From contig KN832911.1 in assembly GCA_000827325.1 (NCBI GenBank), forward strand, positions 23,741 through 67,226: a stretch of DNA of 43,486 nt, given 5' to 3'. This DNA comes from Oidiodendron maius Zn. Lineage: Eukaryota; Ascomycota; Leotiomycetes; Myxotrichaceae. A program made the translations under genes and the position numbers. The notes beneath the pieces are model-generated. The model worked only from the letters and a program-made list of their open reading frames with translations. It was not told the origin of the DNA and made no database searches. Shown piece by piece: positions 22,301-31,700 of the stretch (positions are counted from its first letter, which is position 1; each line of letters starts with the position of its first letter).

Positions 22301-23546
22301 TAGATAATTATAGAGCTTCTAGAAGTCGCTATCTAGGTTATACTTAGTAGCCAGAATATATAACTAAAGAGGAGCTATAACCTTCTTATATAAGTTATTA
22401 AAACAGTCTATCTCTAGAATCTAGCCTCTATTAGCTAGCTAGAGGAATTATATCTTAAAGTTCTAGAAAAACTCCTTATCCTTTATTTTTAGTTCTCTAT
22501 ATTTAGTATAGGAGTCTTCCTTATAGTATTAGTTATAATAGATATTATCAAGGACTATTAGTATCTTAGTATAGTCAAGGTAAGGGTTATTATTCTCTAT
22601 ATTACTAGTATATCGAGAGTATAAGTACTACTAAACCTCTCTCTTTATATAGTTAAAGATAAAGGACTAGATCTCCTAATCGCTATTAAATTAAGAGCTA
22701 TTAATTTGGAGTTTATCTATAACTTGCTTCTTCTAGGCTTAATACTTAATAGTTCTATCTTTCTTTCTAGAGAACTAAGGAGAATCCTTATATTTTAGCT
22801 TATATTAAACTATATACTAGAATTCAGATCTGGTTGTTAGTTCTAGAGAAGCTTAGAGAGGAGTTAGGTTTTGGAGCAGCTAGGCAACTATAGCCTCTAG
22901 CTTTTTAATCTGCTTCTAGGTAGTTTTAGCCTCTATTTGACTCTTGACTTGGGTATACTAGAGAGCTAAGAGATTAGTATACTAGTCTAGACTCTTAAAG
23001 GGTTCCTGATTAAAGGGGTTGTTTTTAAAAGAGGCTGGATATTAAGTGGATTCTTATAGTTTAGAAGGTCTATAAGAGGTATCCCTTGCTTTACCCTTAT
23101 CCTTAGCTAGAGGGGCTATATTAGTAGTCTTGAATTTGAAGGTTAAGCTTAGAGTATCAAATTAGTTATATAGTTATATTATAGGTATATCCTGATTTCT
23201 ATTACTATAGGCTATTAGAGGTAGTATTCTTACTAGGATATATTTGCTAGTTATATAGGTATATATTTAAAGGTTAAAGAGTATAAGAGGTTTGATAGGT
23301 TAGTAAAGGTAGTAAGTGTAAACAGACTTAATAAATACTAGTTCTAATTAAATTCTGGTTTCTAAAGCTTCTCTAGCTGCCTTTGCTTTAATAGCTTGTT
23401 TTATAACTATATAGTTAGAGCTAGTGATATCAAAGGTATAAAAGGGCTATAGATTAACTAATCTAGTAGCTCTTAGCAAGCAGTAGTAGTATTTAACCTT
23501 AACTAACTATAAGGGTAAAGAAAAAGAAGAATAAGTTTAATTGTAA
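19371..23546 (-). pseudogene. Chromovirus B: RNase H, RT, protease and gag (RIP-degraded)
   Basis: The minus-strand continuation of B from gtcttcttctttaatagg, the point where C entered. In order from left to right (3' to 5' of the element) it holds RNase H (about 19500-19950), RT (about 20000-20620), the pol N-terminus and protease, and the gag zinc knuckle (about 22020-22060) and gag. The primer-binding sequence agtttaattgt is intact at 23534-23544. Stops occur throughout. Confidence 0.85.
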
Positions 23547-23841
23547 TATAATAGCCTAGCTACTATAAGCTTTATAAAGAGAGACAGTAGCTAGTTAAAG
23601 TACTATATTAATAAAGACAATTAAACTAAGGAGAGAAAAGCTCTTTAAGTAAACACTTAACTATATAAATATTACTTAGTCTAGATTAAGTCTAGTACTA
23701 AAGGGATATAATGAATCGCTAGTAGCTGCTCTAGCCTACTAGTCCTAATCTGTTATAAATTCTCCTTAACTACTATATCTAGATTCTAGCTACTACTAGT
23801 CTAGTAGAACTACTCTATCCTAGCCTAACTAAGCTATTATA
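23547..23841 (-). repeat. 5' LTR of chromovirus B
   Basis: 295 bp, paired with 1131-1425. It contains acaattaaact at 23617-23627, the exact inverse complement of the primer-binding site 23534-23544. Element A resumes after the duplicated TCTAT (23842-23846). Confidence 0.93.
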
Positions 23842-23846
23842 TCTAT

Positions 23847-24382
23847 TAAGTATAACTATAAGATATATAATAAGGAAATACTAGCTATAGTTAGATTACT
23901 AGCTAAGTAGTATCTAGAGCTCTAAAAGACTATAAAACAGATCAAAATCTATACTAACTATAAGACTCTAGAGTACTTTATATTAATAAAGCAGCTAACT
24001 AACTATTAGGCTTACTAGACTAAAGTACTAGCTGAATACTACTTTATTATATCTTATAGACTTAGTAAACAGAACTAGAAAGCAGATATACTTACCTAGA
24101 GGGATATTAAGGTTATTACTTAAGATAGGATTAAGATCTAATATTAAACCTATACTTTTCTATTCTAGGATTAGATAGATTCTAGAGTTCTTTAAGACTT
24201 AGACATTAAGATATCAGCAATTGATCTACTATCTATTAAAGAAGAAGACTCTTTTAATAAGTCTAATAACCTAGTTAACTAGATACTTTAGGCTAATAAG
24301 GATATAGAGTCTCTAGAAGCCCTCTATATATAAGCCAAGTTAGCTACTCTAGATAAATATACTATTAAAGATAGACTATTAC
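23847..24382 (+). pseudogene. Chromovirus A, segment 2: RNase H and linker
   Basis: Continues the RNase H frame broken at 1130, reading KYNYKIYDKEILAIVRLL and later YKTLEYFI and LTNYQAYQTK, standard Ty3/gypsy RNase H positions. It ends at 24382, inside the spacer before the integrase zinc region. The last five bases, ATTAC (24378-24382), are the target duplication of E, and the frame resumes at 38396. Confidence 0.88.
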
Positions 24383-24663
24383 TATAATAGTCTAGCTATT
24401 ATAAGCTTTATAAAGGGAGGCAATAGCTAGTTAAAGTACTATATTAATAAAGACAATTAAACTAAGGAGAGAAAAGTTCTCTATATAAACAATCAACTAT
24501 ATAAATACTACTTAGCCTAGATTAAGCCTAGTATTAAGGGGATATAGCAAATCGCTAGTGACTAATCTAGTCTACTAGTCCTAATCTATCACTAATCCTC
24601 CTTAACTACTATATCCAGATTCTAGCTATAACTATACTACTCTAGCTTAGCTAGGCAATTATA
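24383..24663 (-). repeat. 3' LTR of chromovirus E (281-bp subtype)
   Basis: Paired with 38110-38390. Followed by the polypurine tract (minus strand) ctaccccccccttc at 24664-24677, then by the TA into which Fot1 inserted. Confidence 0.92.
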
Positions 24664-24682
24664 CTACCCCCCCCTTCAAGTA

Positions 24683-24780
24683 GTCGTTCGGTTACATAAC
24701 CCACCCACTTTATATAGTAAAGTGGGTGAGGGAAGGCAATACGCCAAGAACAGCAATACGCCAATATTTTACCCTGAAAC
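24683..24780 (+). repeat. Left terminal inverted repeat of Fot1
   Basis: Starts gtcgttcggtt. It contains an 11-bp hairpin (24702-24712 with 24718-24728) and two direct copies of gcaatacgccaa (24736-24747 and 24753-24764, 17 bp apart). These are candidate transposase-binding sites. Confidence 0.95.
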
Positions 24781-24807
24781 CCCACCTTCCATAACTCAAC
24801 GCGCACA

Positions 24808-26496
24808 ATGCCATCCAACGCCACTAAAATCGAGGCTAATATTGCTGCTGCTAGCGCTGCAATGGATGCTAATCCACGTCTGAAAGCCTCTGAAGCTGCC
24901 CGTCAGTTTTCAGTATCATATTATGCATTGCGTCGGCGCCGCGCTGGCGTTCCGGCTAGTAATAGTCGAGGGGGACATAATAAGAAGCTGAATTCAGTGC
25001 AAGATACAGCTTTACGAGACTATATATTCATGCTTTACAGCTGCGGGACTCCAGCTAATACTGAAGCAGTCCTCTTAGCTGCTAATCGGCTGCTTTATTA
25101 CTCAACTGGTGACCCTGAAAAGTCAGTCTCGGTACGCTGGACTAAGGCCTGGATTAAGCGCCAATCTAGTTATATCGATACCCTGAAATCTAAGCCACTA
25201 TCTGCAAAGCGCCTAGCCTCGCATATAATAGAGGATATTGAGGGCTATTTTAAGGCCTTTAAGAGGTGTAAGGACTACTGGGGGATCCAGGATGAGGATA
25301 TATATAATTTTGACGAGACTGGCTTTCAAATCGGTGTCTCTTCTGGTGAAAAGGTCCTAGTTCCAAAGGATACACAGGCTGTATATACAGCAGACCCTGA
25401 AAATAAGGAGCTAATTACCTCAGTTGAGACTATTAATTATGGGGGTCGAAAGGTGCCCCCTATGATTATATTTGCTGGGGCTTATCACCTGCGTCGATAT
25501 TTTAAGAATGACCTAGATGGTGGTATTACGTTCGCACGATCAAGCTCTGGCTACTCAAACGATACGCTAGGGCTTAAATACCTTGAACACTTTAATTACT
25601 ATACTCAATCAAAGAGTGTTGGTAAATACCGGATGTTAATATTTGATGGCCATGGGAGTCACCTTACTCAAGAGTTCCTAGACTTCTGCTGGCAGCACCA
25701 TATTCGGCCTTTCCAGCTCCCTGCTCACACTACACACCTCTTACAGCCTCTAGATGTTGGTGTATTTCAGAGCTTAAAACATAACTTTAAGAAGGAGGTT
25801 CGGAAGCAGGTCTTCTTAGGTGCTAAGGAAATATCACGCACTGATTTCTTTGCCTTTTTTCAGCATTTCCATGATAAAACCTTCAAAAATCCACGGATTC
25901 ATAAGAGTGCTTTCCGGAAGACAGGCTTAATTCCACTGGATCCACAGCTAGTCCTCTTGAAATTAAAGGAGTATCGGGCTCTTCAACGTCCTAAAACACC
26001 ACCACTCATTCAGAGGTCTTCGCCCCTACTACCCTCTTCTTCACCTGGATTTACAACACCACCACCACCAGACTGGACTCAATTTCAGACCCCTTTAACT
26101 ATGAGGACTCGGAAGCTAGGGGTTGAGTATATTAGACAGCGGCACAATGATTCCCTAGAACAGGGAACACCGATTACACCCTCTGTAATACATGTGGCTG
26201 CAAAGATCGAGAAGGCTTCAGAGACATCAATGTTAGCCGGGGCCCTTTCAAAGCATCGTTTACAGGATATGGCTAGTGCAGAGGCTGCACGTAAGAAGAG
26301 GAAGGATGATAGTGGTAAAGTAGTCCAAAAGTATAGTGAAATAAGGGTTTACCATGCACGTATGCAGATTCAGGGTGAGGAGGAGGATGAGAAGGAGGTA
26401 GTCAATATGTGTCTTAAGAAGAAGGAGAAGATTTGGCGCAAAAATTATCTGCAGGTACTAAAAGAGCTGAAAGAGAGCTTTATAGAGATAATATAA
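24808..26496 (+). CDS. Fot1/pogo-family transposase, intact, 562 aa
   Basis: A cut-and-paste DDE transposase. Residues 10-45 look like a psq-type helix-turn-helix (ASEAARQFSVSYYALRRRR), and residues about 60-120 match the CENP-B/Tc5 DNA-binding region (TPANTEAVLLAANRLL, RWTKAWIKR). The catalytic DDE_1 domain has Asp169 in YNFDETGF, Asp280 in LIFDGHGSH and Asp316 in LLQPLDVGVF. The last two are separated by 35 residues, giving the DD35D spacing of the Fot1 group. A Lys-rich tail (KKRK near 496-499) could help nuclear import. The length is close to Fot1 (about 540 aa). The start at 24808 has A at -3 and is the first ATG inside the left terminal repeat boundary. It is the only intact gene in the window and probably still encodes active protein. 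Confidence 0.96.
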   Translation: MPSNATKIEANIAAASAAMDANPRLKASEAARQFSVSYYALRRRRAGVPASNSRGGHNKKLNSVQDTALRDYIFMLYSCGTPANTEAVLLAANRLLYYSTGDPEKSVSVRWTKAWIKRQSSYIDTLKSKPLSAKRLASHIIEDIEGYFKAFKRCKDYWGIQDEDIYNFDETGFQIGVSSGEKVLVPKDTQAVYTADPENKELITSVETINYGGRKVPPMIIFAGAYHLRRYFKNDLDGGITFARSSSGYSNDTLGLKYLEHFNYYTQSKSVGKYRMLIFDGHGSHLTQEFLDFCWQHHIRPFQLPAHTTHLLQPLDVGVFQSLKHNFKKEVRKQVFLGAKEISRTDFFAFFQHFHDKTFKNPRIHKSAFRKTGLIPLDPQLVLLKLKEYRALQRPKTPPLIQRSSPLLPSSSPGFTTPPPPDWTQFQTPLTMRTRKLGVEYIRQRHNDSLEQGTPITPSVIHVAAKIEKASETSMLAGALSKHRLQDMASAEAARKKRKDDSGKVVQKYSEIRVYHARMQIQGEEEDEKEVVNMCLKKKEKIWRKNYLQVLKELKESFIEII

Positions 26497-26543
26497 TAAG
26501 GGTATAATATAAGGTAGTGGTAGTGTATTAGGTTATTTAGCTA

Positions 26544-26641
26544 GTTTCAGGGTAAAATATTAGTGTATTGCTGTTCTTGGTGTATTGCCTTCCCTCACCT
26601 ACTTTACTGTATAAAGTGGGTGGGTTATATAACCGAACGAC
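26544..26641 (-). repeat. Right terminal inverted repeat of Fot1
   Basis: The inverse of 24683-24780. Five of its six differences from the left repeat are changes towards A or T, and the 47 bp between the stop codon and this repeat are also TpA-rich. Confidence 0.94.
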
Positions 26642-26643
26642 TA

Positions 26644-27366
26644 GTAGATACCCTTAACTATAGTAGTTAAGTAAGTGTATTAGGTCTATTATCTGTTAGA
26701 TCCTTATAGCTATTATATCCCTGTTCCTAAGCCTTGATCTAGTCAACTAGTCTATATAGCAGTCCTAGTTACTATAGATATTTAGTATAGAAATTATATA
26801 GTTTATATAGGGAGTATTTGAAATCTAAAGCTAGGTAGAAGTTAAGGTCTTTATTATAGCTGATCTAGATAGTCTAGTATAGCAGCTTGCTCTATAAGAG
26901 CTTAGTAGCTAGTATCTTATCTACTTTATACTTAGTATTATCTGTGATATATATAGGCTCTAGTTCCAGATTATATTGCTTTAGTAAAGGATTGTCTATT
27001 GCTTTATATAGCTAGTCTATATAGAAAACATTATATACCTTAATAGAGTCTAGTAGCTTTAGTTAGTAAGAGTAGCCTACCTTCCTTAAGATCTTGAAAG
27101 AGCCCTTATTCTAGTTATTTAGCTTCTTACTAGGTTATAGTATATACTAGCCTTTTCAGGTAATCTAGACCTTGTCCTCTATATTGAAGTTAGAGACCTA
27201 TTAGTATAGATTAATATTATACTCTTTCTTATACTAAGCCTTTTTAATAGTTTCTTTACTCTTATTAAGGGCCTCTTTTATATAAGTAGTAATATCCTTA
27301 ATATATTTCTAGCTAAGCTATAGTATAGTGTTAGCTAGTACTAGCTATAGTAGAGTCTAATCAAAG
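26644..27366 (-). pseudogene. Chromovirus E: chromodomain and integrase C-terminus relic
   Basis: Continues E from its polypurine tract. It aligns with H 31682-32399 on the minus strand: the end of pol, the chromodomain (about 26850-27070) and the integrase C-terminal part. It stops at 27366, where the TRIM begins. The frame is closed by RIP stops. Confidence 0.85.
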
Positions 27367-27552
27367 TGTAATAGCTCTAGCCTAGTGTAGCTAGGCTAGG
27401 GTTGTTACCTATATATAGTAGAATAGTATTAGAGCTACTAACTCTAATATTGTACCTTTTTAGCCTACTAGTATAGTAGTGAAAGCTATTCCTATTACTG
27501 CTAAGCAAGTGCTCTGCTTGCTTATACTCTAGGTAGTTCTAGGGCTATTATA
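27367..27552 (+). repeat. Left LTR of the TRIM
   Basis: 186 bp. A TATA box (TATATA, 27410-27415) lies 29 bases upstream of TAACTCTAATATT (27439), the inferred RNA 5' end. A hairpin of the type taagcaag/cttgctta is at 27502-27524. Confidence 0.88.
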
Positions 27553-27825
27553 GAATATTAGAGTTATATAGTCTATATAGTATAGGACCTGCTTGGGTAG
27601 TAGGCAAGGCTATATAAGGGCTGAAACCTATAAGTCTCTGGGTAGTAGTCTAGATACTAGCTTAACTAGTCTACTAGTACTATATAGTGTTCAAGGGCTT
27701 TGCTTAGCTAAGGCTAGGTTAGTTGATAGTTAACTATATATATGTCTGTTATAGCCCCTAAGGGAAGTGAAGCACTTGATAAGACTAGAAGGCTCAAGGA
27801 TATACCTAGCTAGAAGGGGGGGTAA
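27553..27825 (+). other. Interior of the TRIM
   Basis: 273 bp without an open frame. It starts with the primer-binding sequence and ends with the G-rich polypurine tract. It is markedly less RIP-mutated than its host, keeping tgcttgggtagtaggcaagg and similar stretches. Confidence 0.8.
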
Positions 27826-28011
27826 TATAACAGCCCTAGCCTAGTATAGCTAGGCTAGAGTTATCACCTATATATAATAGAATAGTATTAGAGCTACTAA
27901 CTCTAATATTATACCTTTTTGGCCTACTAGTATAGTAGTGAAAGCTATTTCTATTACTGTTAAGCAAGCGCTCTGCTTGCTTATACTCTAGGTGGTTCCA
28001 GGGCTATTATA
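27826..28011 (+). repeat. Right LTR of the TRIM
   Basis: 186 bp, starting tataacagcccta. It contains two perfect hairpins: ctagcctag/ctaggctag (27836-27844 with 27850-27858) and taagcaagc/gcttgctta with a 5-nt loop (27961-27969 with 27975-27983). Confidence 0.88.
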
Positions 28012-31000
28012 ATAATAGAATACTAGCAATTACTCTATCTAATATATCTGTTTTGATTATTAACTTGTATTTAGGGCTATAATAGTATAGTATTAGTATA
28101 GCTATAAGCTATAGCTTTAGCTCCTTAAAAGCCTTCTAGTACTACTTATTAAATATAAATAGAATATTAGTCTTTATAAGTTAGATCAGGGGCTTAGTAA
28201 TCCTTCTATAGTTCTAGATAAAGTATCTATAAAAGTTATAGAAGCCTAGAAACAACTAGATTCCCTTTATAGTAGTAGGAGTAGTCTAGTTAACTACTAT
28301 AGAGACCTTTTCTAGATTAACTTTAATACTATCTATAGTAATAATAAAGCCTAGATATTTAGTATATTTGACTCTAAATTTATACTTCTTTAGGTTAACC
28401 TATAAGCCTATATCCCTTAGCTACTATAAGACCTTCTTAATATACTTTTTATAGTCTAACTTATTCTTAAAGTAAATAAGGATATTGTCTAGATAAGTAG
28501 TATAGAAATTGTCTAGATAATTAAACAGGATATTATTTATATACTACTAATATATTACTAGTCTATTAGTAAGGCTAAAAGGGAGGACTTTATACTTATA
28601 TAAGCTATAACAAGTCTAGAAGGTAGTTAACTCCTTAGACTTAAAGTCTATCTAGATCTAATTAAAAGCCTAGTAGATATCTAGTTTAGTATAAAGCCTA
28701 GTATAGCTGATCTAGCTTAGTAACTTATTAATTAATAGGAGGGGATACTAATCCTTATAGGTTATCTGGTTTAAGTTCTAGAAATTAATATAGAGATATA
28801 GATATCTATTAGCCTTATAGATAAAGAGGATTAGTATAATAAAGGGGGCTTGACTAGACTCTATAAAACCTTTATAAAGGTTCTTGATAAGGTAATACTT
28901 GACCTCCTCTAGTTCCTCTATAGTTATATAATATAGTAGTCTAAAACCTAGATTATTAGACTCTATTAAGTTAATCCTATAATTATAGAGCTAGTTAGAA
29001 GGTAATATATCCGATACTTCTTTAGAAAAAATATCCTAGAACTCCTTATAAGCTACTAGTAGCAATAGTTCTTGTAGTATAGTAGGCTCTAACTAGCTAA
29101 TTTAATAGAGGTTAATAGTCTAGCTACTACTATCTATAAGGCTTTAGTCCTTCTAATCTTGGATTAATTGGTTAATCTTATATAGACTAGTTAAAAAGAG
29201 CTTACTATTCTTTTAGTATAGATATAAGTGAAAACTATTTACTAAGATAGTATTAATATCTATCTAGTAGAGCCTTTTAGCCTTAGTAGGCTAGTAGGGC
29301 TTCTTTTAGTAAGGGAGATTAGAGGTTTACTATTAGTCTAAAAGGTTATTATTTATCTTCTATAGATAGTCCTAGAGCTCTAGTTTAAAGGAGACTTTAG
29401 GTTAAAGCTTCTACTTTAGCTTTAATTAAGAGGTTGATTTAATCTAGCTACTAGAGGAAATCAAGGCAATCTCTATACTCTTATAGCCTAAGTTGCTTCC
29501 CTAATCTATAGTAGTAAAGGTCTAGTCTCTATAATCTATATCTTTTTAGTAGCTAAGAGCCTTTAGAGCTAGGATTAGATCCTAGTAGTTCTACTGGATT
29601 TCCTTAACTACTAAGTAGCTAAGTAGTAACTTAGCTAGCTAGACTAAGTAGTATTGCTAGTAATCTAGTAAGATATCAAAATAGACTAGCTACTTCTATC
29701 CAATTATTATATTATAGCTTTCTAGATCTAATATTAAGAGAGGTATATTATACTAGTAATACTAGTCAATAGTCAGGTATAGCTATATATAATAGATAAC
29801 TAGCCTCCCTAGCTAGCTATTATATCCTTTAACCTAGATAGAGCTAGATAGTTAGGTAGTTTTAATATTAAAGGACCTAGCTAAATCGATTATAAAGAAT
29901 ATATTAATAAATATAAATCTATTTACTCTAGAGTTAATAAGAGTATATAAGGTAATACTAGTTCTATTAGTTGATAGTATATAGACTATAGTAAGGTACT
30001 ATCCTTCTATAAGACTTCTTAAGTCAATTCCCTATAAATTAACCTCTAGAGAGCCTAGACTAGAGTCTTTATCTAGGCCTTCTCTTTTCCTAGATCTATA
30101 TTAGTAACTCTATCTCTATAAATAGCATTCTTATAGACTTCTAGATCTCTAGCTTTATTATTCTTAATATCCTTGATATTAGCCATTTAATCTAGTAGCT
30201 TATAGTCTATATATAGATAGCTAATCCCTCTATAATTAAAGTATCTAGTCTGCTAGTATAGCTAGAACAGTAATATAACTAGCTAGGGGTTAATTAGCTT
30301 AGACTAAGGTAGCTAGCCTAAGGCTAGTAGTAGTATACTATCTACTTGATTAAGTAGCTTTAGGAGTTAAGGATATCTAATAGCTAGACAGATAGGAGGT
30401 AGCTATATAGTAGCTTTAGCCTCTTAGTCCTTTATAATCTAGCTATTAAAGCATTATAGGTTAGTATTAATATAGCCTAGATAATTATAGAGCTTCTAGA
30501 AGTTACTATCTAGATTATACTTAATAGCTAGAATATATAACTAAAGAGGAGCTATAATCTTCTTATATAAGTTATTAAAATAGTCTACTTCTAGGATCTA
30601 GCCTCTATTAGTTAGCTAGAGGAATTATATCTTAAAGTCCTAGAAAAACTCCTTATCCTTTATTTTCAGTTCCTTATATTTAGTATAGAAGTCTTCCTTA
30701 TAGTATTAGTTATAATAGATATTATCAAGGGCTGTTAGTATCTTAGTATAGTTAAGGTAAGGGTTATTGTTCTTTATATTACTAGTATATTAAGGGTATA
30801 AGTACTACTAAGCCTTTCCCTTTATATAGTTAAAGATAAACAACTAGATCTCCTAATTACTATTAAATTAAGAGCTATCAATTTGGAGTTTATTTATAAC
30901 TTACTCCTTCTAGACTTAATACTTAATAGTTCTATATTTCTTTCTAGAGAACTAAGGAGAGTCCTTATACTTTAGTTTATATTAAACTATATACTAGGAT

Positions 31001-31362
31001 TTAGATCTAGTTATTAGTTCTAGAGAAGCTTAAAGAGAAGTCAGGTTTTAGAGCAACTAGATAACTATAGCCTCTAGCTTTTCAATCTGCTTCTAGGTAG
31101 TCTTAGCCTCTATTTGACTCTTAACTTAGGTATACTAGAAAGCTAAAAGGTTAGTATACTAGTCTAGGCTCTTAAAGGGTTCCTGATTAAGGGGGTTGCT
31201 TTCAAAAGGGGCTAGATACTAAGTAGATCCTTATAGTTCAGGAGGTCTATAAGAGATATCCCTTACTTTACCTTTATCTTTAGCTAGAGAGGCTATATTA
31301 GTAGTCTTGAATTTAAAGGTTAAGCTTAGAGTATCAAATTAGTTATATAGTTATATTATAGG
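28012..31362 (-). pseudogene. Chromovirus E: RNase H remnant, RT, protease and gag zinc knuckle
   Basis: Resumes E at the point equal to H 33736. It contains the start of RNase H, RT (about 28190-28800, with the YLDD region near 28480), the pol N-terminus, the gag zinc knuckle (about 30180-30240) and most of gag. It stops at 31362, the end of the ATAGG target (31358-31362) of H. Stops occur throughout. Confidence 0.85.
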
Positions 31363-31657
31363 TATAACAGCCTGGCTACTATAAGCTTTATAAAGGGAGG
31401 CAGTGGCTAGTTAAGGTACTATATTGATAAAGACAATTAAACTAAAGAGAGAAAAGCTCTCTATACAAACAATCAACTGTATAAATACTACTTGGCCTGG
31501 ATTAAGCCTAGTGCTAAGGGGATATAGCGAATCGCTGGTAGCCGATCCGGTCCGCTAGTCCTAATCCGTTACTAATCCTCTTTAACCACTATATCCAGAT
31601 CCTGGCTACAACCAGCCTGGCAGAACTACACTGGCCTAGCCTGGCTAGGCTATTATA
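31363..31657 (-). repeat. 3' LTR of chromovirus H
   Basis: 295 bp. It starts tataacagcctgg and ends ggctattata. It contains an 8-bp palindromic pair gcctagcc/ggctaggc (31634-31641 with 31643-31650) near the U3 end. Confidence 0.95.
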
Positions 31658-31672
31658 CTACCCCCCCCTTCA
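31658..31672 (-). promoter_or_regulatory. Polypurine tract of chromovirus H
   Basis: The plus strand reads ctacccccccccttc-like; on the element strand it is gaa followed by eight G and tag, directly abutting the 3' LTR. It is the primer for plus-strand DNA synthesis in LTR elements. Equivalent tracts lie at 1426, 3335, 24664 and 39669. Confidence 0.9.
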
Positions 31673-31700
31673 AGTAGCGGGTACCCTTAACTATAGTAGT

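Larger units (their letters stand above)
1131..23841 (-). mobile_element. Chromovirus B, nested in A and itself split by C
   Basis: A minus-strand Ty3/gypsy element with a 295-bp LTR at each end (1131-1425 and 23547-23841). The 5-bp target duplication is TCTAC (1126-1130) on the left and TCTAT (23842-23846) on the right, one C-to-T change apart. Element C interrupts it after 3039. B resumes at 19371, just after a copy of the AAAGG target reading AAAGA (19366-19370). Without C its length is 6380 bp, matching H at 6381 bp. The termini read TATAATAGCC/GCTATTATA, as expected if TG...CA ends were changed to TA...TA by RIP. All coding capacity is destroyed by stops. Confidence 0.93.
24683..26641 (+). 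mobile_element. Fot1/pogo-like DNA transposon, structurally complete
   Basis: A 1959-bp element with 98-bp terminal inverted repeats (24683-24780 and 26544-26641; 92 of 98 match and all six differences are transitions). It is flanked by the TA duplication typical of the Tc1/mariner/pogo superfamily (24681-24682 and 26642-26643). The empty site is visible in H at 31671-31690 (cttcaagtagcgggtaccc), so the insertion point is certain. It holds one intact transposase gene. Its base composition and CpA/TpG content are normal, unlike its host E. It therefore arrived after most RIP had happened or stayed too rare to be targeted. Confidence 0.96.
27367..28011 (+). mobile_element. TRIM-like miniature LTR retrotransposon
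   Basis: 645 bp: two 186-bp LTRs (27367-27552 and 27826-28011) around a 273-bp non-coding interior. The left LTR keeps a TG start (TGTAATAGC), and the ends GGGCTATTATA match decayed TG...CA termini. The primer-binding sequence AATATTAGAGTTA (27554-27566) starts one base after the left LTR. It is the exact inverse complement of TAACTCTAATATT in the LTR (27439-27451). A polypurine tract, agaaggggggg (27812-27822), lies just before the right LTR. No protein is encoded, so it must use enzymes of another element. The LTR ends and self-priming layout match the chromoviruses here. The two outer flanks are not the same target sequence. Confidence 0.85.
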
